6,160 bases of DNA from assembly GCA_002869305.1 (NCBI GenBank), contig PKTC01000467.1:1-6160 (forward strand), written 5' to 3'. The translations under genes were made by a program, and so were the position numbers. A model generated the notes under the pieces. It saw only the letters and a program-made list of their open reading frames with translations, had not been told where the DNA came from and did no database searches. Positions 1-5,094 of the stretch are shown here, in pieces; position 1 is the stretch's first letter; each line of letters opens with the position of its first letter. The stretch is from Marinilabiliales bacterium. GTDB taxonomy: Bacteria; Bacteroidota; Bacteroidia; Bacteroidales; UBA12077.

Positions 1-1521
1 AGCTTTAACATAGCTTAGCCCCAAACCAAAACCTTTAATATTATGAATATTTCCGGTTGGAACTCGATAGAATTTGTCGAAAATTCGCACTATTTCTTCT
101 TTTTTTATTCCTATCCCATGATCTTTAACAATGATATGTACTTTACCATTTTGAGTGTGGGTTTTCAAGGATATAACTATTTTTTCTGAAGAATATTTTA
201 TTGCATTATCCAATAAATTGTGAATAATGTTTAAAAAATGCATTTCGTCAACCAAGGCAAATGAGTTTTCAGCTCCCAAAGAAACCTTAAGCTCACCATT
301 CTTTTCTTTTAGCTTAAGCTCGATATTCTGAACAGCCTTCCGAATTAATTCGTGCAAGTCGAATTCAAATAAGGTTACTTTAAACTTTTCTTTTTCAAGT
401 AAAGAAATTTGCAGGACACTTTCTACTTGATTATTCATACGACGATTTTCTTCTTTTATAATTTTTAGATAATCACCAACTTTATGCTCATCCGAGATAA
501 TTTTTGGATTCATGATTGAATCGGCAGCAAGTGAAATTGTAGCAATAGGAGTTTTAAACTCATGAGTCATGTTGTTTATAAAATCCGATTTAATTTCAGA
601 TAATTTCTTTTGTTTGAAGGCAATTTTTATGCTAATAAAAAATATTAGAATAATCACAAGCGTAAAAACAATTGATCCAATAAGCATTAAGGATATGGAC
701 TTATATATAATGCTATTCTTGCCCGGTAGATAGAGATATAAATAAGTAGATTTATCTATAATATCATTTGGAAATAAATTTGCTTTAAAAGACTGTAAAG
801 CAAAGTCATTATAAAAACCTTCTGATTTTATCTTAATACTATCTAATGCATCATCAATAATGGCAAATTCATATTCAGAGTCTAATCCTTGATCGATAAC
901 TTCTTTATGAATTAAATTGGTTAATTCAGACAAATTAAGCCGTTCATTAATTGGTGTTTCTCTGGTTTCATATTCAATCACCATTTTATTAAAAAGCTTT
1001 TTATAGTTGTCGGATGTTTTATAGTAAAACTTATTGTTGTCAGATTGTGTAATTGAATCTTGAATGAGCAGTAGGTCAACATTTTTACTATTATTCTTAG
1101 AGATCAAGGTGCTTACTACTTCTATATTTGAATCATTGTTAAGAATTACAATTTCATTACTATCTATTTCGTCATTGATTATATGAAATCCGGTTTCGGT
1201 TTGAACTTCTACACCACCCGTTCTTAAATGAATGATGCTATCTTTAGTAAAATAACGTTTTAATTTTTCGCTATCAATCACATCGGGATCAGTACCTATT
1301 TTTTCAATGGTGAATTCATTTAGATTTTTAGTAATAAAGATGGCTGTTTGCTTGATTTCAATTCCATTAATAATTCTTTTTAGTGCTTCTTGAATATTTT
1401 CTTCATATTCGGCTTCTTTTACTAATATTGCATTTTTAATCCAGAATAATTGAACGACAATTATGCCTATTAAAGAGATACTCATTATTACTACAAAAAT
1501 GTGAAGTATAAATCTTTTCAT
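1..1521 (-). CDS. Sensor histidine kinase, two-transmembrane type (C-terminus cut by the window edge)
   Basis: This is an inner-membrane sensor kinase that would autophosphorylate on histidine and pass phosphate to a response regulator. The frame is open for 507 codons from the ATG at 1521 and leaves the window before any stop. Visible order: TM1 about residues 4-27; an extracytoplasmic sensor region about 28-275 with no domain I recognise; TM2 about 276-302; HisKA with the H-box HEFKTP, phospho-acceptor His320 and the HExxT phosphatase-type motif; then the HATPase_c lid with N-box HNLLDNA (434-440), G1 DHGIGI starting at Asp467, an F-box FDKFYR and G2 GFGLGL (497-502). All catalytic boxes are intact, so it should be active; only the last few tens of residues should be missing. 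The partner regulator is not visible and may lie further left. It is divergent from the secreted-protein gene at 1682. Family call firm; signal unknown. Confidence 0.96.
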   Translation of the reverse strand, partial: MKRFILHIFVVIMSISLIGIIVVQLFWIKNAILVKEAEYEENIQEALKRIINGIEIKQTAIFITKNLNEFTIEKIGTDPDVIDSEKLKRYFTKDSIIHLRTGGVEVQTETGFHIINDEIDSNEIVILNNDSNIEVVSTLISKNNSKNVDLLLIQDSITQSDNNKFYYKTSDNYKKLFNKMVIEYETRETPINERLNLSELTNLIHKEVIDQGLDSEYEFAIIDDALDSIKIKSEGFYNDFALQSFKANLFPNDIIDKSTYLYLYLPGKNSIIYKSISLMLIGSIVFTLVIILIFFISIKIAFKQKKLSEIKSDFINNMTHEFKTPIATISLAADSIMNPKIISDEHKVGDYLKIIKEENRRMNNQVESVLQISLLEKEKFKVTLFEFDLHELIRKAVQNIELKLKEKNGELKVSLGAENSFALVDEMHFLNIIHNLLDNAIKYSSEKIVISLKTHTQNGKVHIIVKDHGIGIKKEEIVRIFDKFYRVPTGNIHNIKGFGLGLSYVKA

Positions 1522-1540
1522 GCTGCAACTAAATACAGAT

Positions 1541-1548
1541 CAAAGATA
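1541..1548 (-). promoter_or_regulatory. Candidate -7 promoter element for the histidine kinase gene
   Basis: Read on the minus strand this is TATCTTTG, a perfect match to the Bacteroidota -7 consensus TAnnTTTG. It lies 20 bp upstream of the kinase ATG, implying a very short 5' leader. No TTG is seen at the usual -33 distance, and the CTTTAAC repeats begin about 26 bp upstream of it, so the promoter may depend on an activator. It is inferred from consensus only. Confidence 0.45.
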
Positions 1549-1573
1549 ATTATATTATAACCGGGTATAAAAA

Positions 1574-1612
1574 CTTTAACTTTTCTTTAACTCTTTTTAA
1601 ATAGATCTTAAC
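1574..1612. promoter_or_regulatory. Phased CTTTAAC-like direct repeats, candidate response-regulator operator
   Basis: Two exact CTTTAAC copies lie at 1574-1580 and 1585-1591. Degenerate copies follow: TTTTAAA at 1595-1601 and TCTTAAC at 1606-1612. The starts are 11, 10 and 11 bp apart, so the copies fall on one face of the helix. Tandem repeats with about 11-bp spacing are the usual layout for OmpR/PhoB-family binding sites. The array ends just before the possible -33 element of the secreted-protein gene and lies upstream of the kinase -7 element, so one bound regulator could act on both genes. The regulator's identity is inferred from the adjacent kinase and is not shown here. Confidence 0.45.
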
Positions 1613-1672
1613 TAATTTGATATTCAATGTGGTGTAGTTTTGGTTCTGTAATCTTTTAAGAATCTTAACTAA
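1605..1672 (+). repeat. Pair of 11-bp direct repeats (ATCTTAACTAA) flanking the promoter
   Basis: The string ATCTTAACTAA occurs at 1605-1615 and again at 1662-1672, 57 bp apart. The first copy overlaps the last unit of the phased repeat array; the second lies just upstream of the ATG at 1682. The candidate -7 element at 1635-1642 sits between them. This could be a second, downstream regulator site. In such AT-rich sequence one chance copy cannot be excluded. Confidence 0.5.
1616..1642 (+). promoter_or_regulatory. Candidate promoter for the secreted 372-residue protein
   Basis: TAGTTTTG at 1635-1642 matches the Bacteroidota -7 consensus TAnnTTTG exactly. A TTTG at 1616-1619 could be the -33 element, but the gap of 15 bp is shorter than the usual roughly 17-23. 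Transcription would begin near 1648-1650, giving a leader of about 30 nt before the ATG at 1682. The phased repeats lie immediately upstream, a typical place for an activator when the core promoter is suboptimal. Confidence 0.5.
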
Positions 1673-1681
1673 ATTAAAATT

Positions 1682-2800
1682 ATGAAAAGGTATTTTATAA
1701 AAGTAACAATTATCTTTTTTGCTTTTACGCTAAGTCTTAGTGCACAGGAAAAAAAGAAAATCCATCTAAAAATGATAAAATCTGTTGATGGTGAAACCAT
1801 AGTAACTGACACCTTGATTGATACTAAAGATCACAAAGGAATTTATTTTTATGAGAGCAATGCAGACAATCGTAAAGTTGACAGCCTGATAAAAAAAATG
1901 GATATGTTTTATGAAGATGGAGTAGAAATTATATCCATTTCAGATGAAATAGATGTAAAAGATGATAACGCGCTTGTTTGGCTCAGTTTAACAACAGATT
2001 CAGATGAAGATAGCATTAGATTAGAAAAACATATGCATATTATTTCTGAAGGAGATGAAGAAATAGTAAAAAGCAAAACTGGTATGGCTTGGATTGTATC
2101 GGATTCTTCAGATTATTTTGATGATATTCATCTTACGGATATTATACACAATCATTTCATCTCAAAGGGCGAGAAGTTTAAAATTGAATTGTTAAGTTGT
2201 GATCAAGAAAATAGTTTTATGTGGACAATTGATTCTTTATGCGATAAGGATAATCCAGAATATCAGGGCGTGTTTGTATATTCAACAGGTGAAAATACTT
2301 TTAATGTAATAAGATCTGGTGAAGGTAAGAATTCATATGAGAAAGTTATAATGAAAAAGGCAATGGGTGAGGAATCAATGAACGTTTATGTGACTGATGA
2401 CGGGAACCATACCATAATCAAAATTGAAGAACTTGATAAGAACGATAGTGATTCTGAAAAGAAGATAAAAGTATATAAACAAAAAACTGATGATGAAAAA
2501 GTTGAGTTTAAAGTTGAGATCTTGGATGAAGGAGAAAAGGAAGGAAAAACTCACAAGATGAAAATAATTCAAACTAAAGAAAAAGGTGTTTTCAAAGTAG
2601 AATTTAATCTTGATGACAAAGTTCCAACACTAATAATTGTGGAAAACAATGATGGCAAAACAGTCTATTCTAAGAAAATAAAGAAATTTAATGGAACGTA
2701 TACGGGTGATATAAACTTATCTAAAGAACCAGATGGAAAGTATTTAATGCAAATAATTCAGGCTGATAAAACGCTTATAAAAAGTAAAATTCAGAAGTAA
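1682..2800 (+). CDS. Secreted, highly charged hypothetical protein with a type IX sorting-like C-terminus
   Basis: Function not recognised. The 372-residue product starts with a clear Sec signal peptide (basic MKRYFIK, then a hydrophobic core to about residue 19, cleavage probably after SLSAQ near residue 22). The body is rich in Lys, Asp and Glu and looks like repeated beta-strand material (KKIHLKMI, KKIKVYK, HKMKIIQ). Only two cysteines are visible, Cys173 and Cys187, which could form a disulfide after export. Residues about 302-372 follow the pattern of a Por/T9SS C-terminal sorting domain: VPTLIIV, then DGKTVYSKK, FNGTY, DINLS and DGKYLMQI. The common leading NP motif is absent, so the tail may be a divergent sorting signal or simply a related beta-sandwich. 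It is divergent from the kinase and probably under the same operator, so it is a likely output or modulator of that signalling system. The ATG at 1682 is chosen because it gives the signal peptide. Confidence 0.85.
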   Translation: MKRYFIKVTIIFFAFTLSLSAQEKKKIHLKMIKSVDGETIVTDTLIDTKDHKGIYFYESNADNRKVDSLIKKMDMFYEDGVEIISISDEIDVKDDNALVWLSLTTDSDEDSIRLEKHMHIISEGDEEIVKSKTGMAWIVSDSSDYFDDIHLTDIIHNHFISKGEKFKIELLSCDQENSFMWTIDSLCDKDNPEYQGVFVYSTGENTFNVIRSGEGKNSYEKVIMKKAMGEESMNVYVTDDGNHTIIKIEELDKNDSDSEKKIKVYKQKTDDEKVEFKVEILDEGEKEGKTHKMKIIQTKEKGVFKVEFNLDDKVPTLIIVENNDGKTVYSKKIKKFNGTYTGDINLSKEPDGKYLMQIIQADKTLIKSKIQK

Positions 2801-2803
2801 TAA

Positions 2804-2827
2804 AAGAGGGGCCATAAAGCTCCTCTT
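2804..2827. terminator. Bidirectional hairpin terminator between convergent genes
   Basis: A 9-bp stem (2804-2812 with 2819-2827, one G-T wobble) closes a 6-nt loop. It begins 3 bp after the secreted-protein stop codon and ends just before the exporter's stop on the other strand. The T-run is better on the minus strand (TTTTATTA after the stem) than on the plus strand (TCTTATTTT), but either could work. Confidence 0.75.
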
Positions 2828-2828
2828 C

Positions 2829-3461
2829 TTATTTTACACTAAATATTTCTAATATAGATGTAGTTCCAAGCCATAACTGGTAAATCCCGAATAATAGAAG
2901 AACAAGTGAAGATAATCCAAGAAGAAACTTAATAACTTTTGGTCCTAATCTTCTTGCAAAAGCAAATAGGATAATTGTTCCGGCTAAAGTGATTACTAAA
3001 GTGGAGTAGAATCCAATAACCAATGCTATTCCATTTGTTGGAGCTATATTCCAACCCTCAAGAAATATGGGTCCCATAATTAGGCTCCATCCCAGGTATG
3101 GATTTGGATTTACTAGATTAACAGCAACGGCTCCAAATAACGTTTGTTTTCCGGAGCTTTCTGGAACCTTTTGATCTGCCTCATACTCTCTCCATGATTT
3201 GAATGCTTTGTAAGCCAGAAAAATTAAAAAGAGTCCACCAATAATTCTTAAGACAACAATGAAGTTACTGGGAACAGTGTTTAAAACAAATAAGATTAGA
3301 AGAACTATTGGTAAGTCACTTAGAACAGGTGCTAATGCTGCAGGTAATGTTTTTCGCCAACCGTTTTTTAAAGTTTGAGAAATGAAATATGTTTGAAGGG
3401 GTCCTGGTTGAATACCAGCTGCAAAAGCATAACTCATCCCAAATAATAAATAACTTAACAT
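2829..3461 (-). CDS. LysE/RhtB-family amino-acid-type exporter
   Basis: A 210-residue inner-membrane protein of the LysE/RhtB translocator superfamily, whose characterised members export amino acids or related metabolites using the ion gradient. The length is typical. Six hydrophobic segments are visible at about residues 1-23, 38-60, 64-88, 108-135, 143-170 and 174-199. The family signature near the N-terminus is GIQPGP (16-21), and the conserved asparagine-proline motif of the fourth segment appears as NPNPY (118-122). A basic/acidic loop at about 89-107 separates the two halves. The substrate cannot be told from sequence. The start at 3461 places TM1 directly at the N-terminus, as usual here. 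It lies 86 bp downstream of the DUF1579-like gene on the same strand and has its own candidate -7 element, so co-transcription is uncertain. Confidence 0.9.
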   Translation of the reverse strand: MLSYLLFGMSYAFAAGIQPGPLQTYFISQTLKNGWRKTLPAALAPVLSDLPIVLLILFVLNTVPSNFIVVLRIIGGLFLIFLAYKAFKSWREYEADQKVPESSGKQTLFGAVAVNLVNPNPYLGWSLIMGPIFLEGWNIAPTNGIALVIGFYSTLVITLAGTIILFAFARRLGPKVIKFLLGLSSLVLLLFGIYQLWLGTTSILEIFSVK

Positions 3462-3498
3462 CTTAGCAATATTTATTTGTGAATACTATAAATTCACT

Positions 3499-3506
3499 CA
3501 AAAATA
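3499..3506 (-). promoter_or_regulatory. Candidate -7 promoter element for the LysE-type exporter
   Basis: On the minus strand this reads TATTTTTG, an exact TAnnTTTG match, 37 bp upstream of the exporter ATG. No TTG is found at the expected -33 distance. In an A/T-rich gap the match could arise by chance. Confidence 0.35.
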
Positions 3507-3547
3507 AGAAAAGATAGTTTATTTAATAGCCATTATTTTACAACTGC

Positions 3548-4066
3548 TTACTTCCTAATATATTGTATTCTCCAACGCAAAGTCCATGTTTCACCATTAT
3601 CTGCAGAGTTTTCCCAATCCCAGGTGAAAGAGTTTTCCTTGATATTATAAAAAACCATTCTTTGAAAAATTTTACTTACATCAGGTTTGATATATTCTCT
3701 TTTGAAGATTCTCTTTTCTCCAACAATTTCTCCAACAAAATCTAGATATGCACCTTGATTATCAACCCAGGTTTGATGCCATGTATCCTTGTTTTTATTG
3801 TAAATACTCCAGCTTTTTCCAATAAACCCATTCATATTCGGATCATCAATTACTTTAAAGTTTTCTTCTATAACATGGTCGTTTAAAGTTTTAAAAATAT
3901 GATTTTCTCCAGTTCCCACATTATTGTTAGAGCCTTGCCAGCTCAGATTCCAGTTGCCAAGCCAAAAATCAAAATATTCGGATGGGTGCAGTTTAGTAGT
4001 TTTCATTTGCGCTTGCAGGTTAATTTGAGCAATGCTAAAGGCTATGACGATCCAAATTGTTTTCAT
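3548..4066 (-). CDS. Secreted DUF1579-like beta-barrel protein
   Basis: A 172-residue protein with a probable signal peptide (MKTIWIVIAFSIAQINLQAQ, cleavage near residue 20), so most likely periplasmic or exported. The mature part starts with EYFDFWLGNWN (30-40), the aromatic opening seen in DUF1579-like, lipocalin-type small beta-barrels. It continues with the other spaced features I associate with that group: a central GKSWSIYN (83-90), TWHQTWVDNQG (95-105), and tryptophan-rich late strands FTWDWENS (147-154) and WTLRWRIQY (161-169). No catalytic residues can be named; proteins of this shape often bind a small hydrophobic ligand, but that is family inference. An internal Met21 right after the signal region could be an alternative cytoplasmic start. 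The upstream ATG is preferred because the hydrophobic leader is well formed. The exporter gene lies 86 bp downstream. Confidence 0.75.
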   Translation of the reverse strand: MKTIWIVIAFSIAQINLQAQMKTTKLHPSEYFDFWLGNWNLSWQGSNNNVGTGENHIFKTLNDHVIEENFKVIDDPNMNGFIGKSWSIYNKNKDTWHQTWVDNQGAYLDFVGEIVGEKRIFKREYIKPDVSKIFQRMVFYNIKENSFTWDWENSADNGETWTLRWRIQYIRK

Positions 4067-4355
4067 ATGGTAAGATAATAGTTTAAAAATTCATGTTGGC
4101 TTCATATTAGATTATTTTATTTGTTCAACTATAGAGCGATATAATTGTTCATTAGAGTCGTTCATAAAATATTTTCTAACGCAACTTAATGATCAAATTC
4201 TGCATCATTAAGATGATATACAAGATTGGGAATTATTTAAAAAACATGTCAACGTTTATCGGGTTTAAGAATTTATTTTGTAACTTAGAATTAATGTCAG
4301 CATTGTTTTGGTCTGGTTTTTGCAAACCGATATACAAAGAATAAAATTAACTATT
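4067..4355. other. Divergent intergenic region, 289 bp, no convincing gene
   Basis: This AT-rich gap lies between the minus-strand DUF1579-like gene and the plus-strand 81-residue gene, so it should hold promoters in both directions. Its one clear structure is the inverted repeat at 4185-4212. Weak promoter-like strings are TTTG at 4120-4123 followed by TATAATTG at 4140-4147 on the plus strand (one mismatch to the -7 consensus) and TATAGTTG on the minus strand at 4126-4133 (one mismatch). If the plus-strand candidate is real, the inverted repeat would fall in a roughly 200-nt leader. No known riboswitch or tRNA shape was recognised. Confidence 0.5.
4185..4212. repeat. 9-bp perfect inverted repeat with 10-nt loop
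   Basis: CTTAATGAT at 4185-4193 is matched exactly by ATCATTAAG at 4204-4212. The right arm's ATCAT (4204-4208) can instead pair with ATGAT at 4213-4217 around a 4-nt loop, so two mutually exclusive hairpins are possible. No T-run follows, so it is not a good terminator. An operator or leader-RNA element is more likely, if it is functional. Confidence 0.5.
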
Positions 4356-4601
4356 ATGAAAATTGCTTGTTATAAGAATGGAAAAGAGGTTGCGCTTAGA
4401 GATCCATTGGATTTAGACTATATAGAATACGATGTTGTAAAAGATTATCTAAAGGTTATTGGTCACCTGGAACCAAATCCAACAGCCAGAGTAGAGATTG
4501 ACCTAACTGAACCTTTTGTTCCAAAATATAATTTGGTAAATTGCAGCGGTCATTTTAAGCAAAAATTTTATCAAGTTATTAATAGAAAAAAATTAGCCTA
4601 A
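4356..4601 (+). CDS. Small hypothetical protein, 81 residues
   Basis: I do not recognise this family. The product is a soluble-looking, mixed-charge protein with no signal peptide or membrane segment. It has two cysteines, Cys5 (MKIACYKNGK) and Cys63 (NCSGHF), and a proline-containing centre, LEPNPTARVEIDL (38-50). The frame is open further upstream to a TTG at 4308, but the ATG at 4356 is preferred because the 16 extra residues look non-coding and TTG starts are rare here. The stop is 4 bp before the ATG of the C_GCAxxG_C_C gene, so the two are almost certainly one transcript, and the protein may be linked to that gene's redox role. Its frame is intact although its neighbour is broken. Existence is supported mainly by tight operon spacing and an open frame. 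Confidence 0.65.
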   Translation: MKIACYKNGKEVALRDPLDLDYIEYDVVKDYLKVIGHLEPNPTARVEIDLTEPFVPKYNLVNCSGHFKQKFYQVINRKKLA

Positions 4602-4605
4602 ATAA

Positions 4606-5046
4606 ATGTCAAGATCCGAACAAGCTTTCAATTATTTCTTAGATGGTAATAATTGCGCACAATCCGTTATAATTTCATTTGCTGATGTATTAAAAGTTGA
4701 AAAAGAAGTGGCTTTAAGAATGGCTGCAGGTTTTGGAGGAGGTATGGGAAGAATGCAATAAACCTGTGGGGCAGTTACAGGTGCTTTTATGGTCATTGGT
4801 TTTTTACGCGGAAAATATAAAGAAGGCGATGATGAGGCTAAAGAAATAACCAATAATTTAATTCAGGAATTCTCACAGAAGTTTGCAGAAAGGTTTGGAA
4901 GCATAAACTGTAGAGCTTTAATTGATTTTGATTTAAACACCGAAGAGGGTAGGCAACAAGCTGAAAAATAGGATGTTTTTTATAAAAAATGCTCCGGCTA
5001 CGTAAAGGAGTCGGTGGAGTTACTCGAAGAAGTTCTTAACATATAG
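4606..5046 (+). pseudogene. C_GCAxxG_C_C-family putative redox protein, interrupted by two in-frame stops
   Basis: Read through its stops, this is a 146-residue member of the C_GCAxxG_C_C family, small putative redox-active proteins with four conserved cysteines, often near transporter genes. Length and order fit: Cys17 in NNCAQSV, the glycine-rich AGFGGGMGR (41-49), Cys54 in the family motif CGAVTG, Cys102 in NCRAL and Cys129 in KKCSGYV. All four cysteines are kept. The frame is broken by TAA at 4759-4761 (codon 52, between GRMQ and TCGA) and TAG at 4969-4971 (codon 122, between QQAEK and DVFY). Glutamate fits both places, so each stop is one G-to-T change from GAA or GAG. There is no frameshift anywhere. 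Decay looks recent, or the calls are wrong. Other genes here end in TAA, so reassignment of that codon is unlikely. The 51-residue stub would lack three of the four cysteines. It shares a transcript with the 81-residue gene. Confidence 0.85.
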
Positions 5047-5051
5047 ATAAA

Positions 5052-5081
5052 AAAAAAGCGAAGTAAAATCTTCGCTTTTTT
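5052..5081. terminator. Strong bidirectional rho-independent terminator
   Basis: A 12-bp perfect stem pairs 5052-5063 with 5070-5081: an A-run plus GCGAAG against CTTCGC plus a T-run, around a 6-nt loop. A-rich sequence on the left and T-rich sequence on the right give a U-tract on either strand. It sits between the stop of the interrupted redox gene (5046) and that of the permease (5095), and should end transcription from both sides. Confidence 0.88.
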
Positions 5082-5094
5082 CTTTTAGTAAGAA

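Noticed and set aside
2375..2572. Minus-strand 65-residue frame inside the secreted-protein gene
   Set aside because: It is a Phe/Leu-rich antisense shadow of a Lys/Glu-rich coding region, with no independent support.
4213..4344. A 43-codon open frame just upstream of the 81-residue gene, a possible leader peptide
   Set aside because: Its composition shows no recognisable pattern, there is no start signal, and it overlaps the hairpin region. A frame this short is expected by chance.
4308..4355. TTG at 4308 as the start of the small hypothetical gene, adding 16 residues
   Set aside because: The extension lacks protein-like conservation cues and uses a TTG start. The ATG at 4356 gives a compact product.
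4789..4971. A separate 60-residue gene starting at the internal ATG at 4789
   Set aside because: It is the middle of the C_GCAxxG_C_C frame between the two stops. The family's conserved sequence continues on both sides, so it is a fragment and not an independent gene.
4606..5046. Stop-codon reassignment (TAA/TAG read as glutamate), selenocysteine or pyrrolysine
   Set aside because: TAA clearly ends the neighbouring genes, and the redox frame itself ends in TAG. Selenocysteine uses TGA, which is absent here. Two ordinary nonsense mutations or sequencing errors are simpler.
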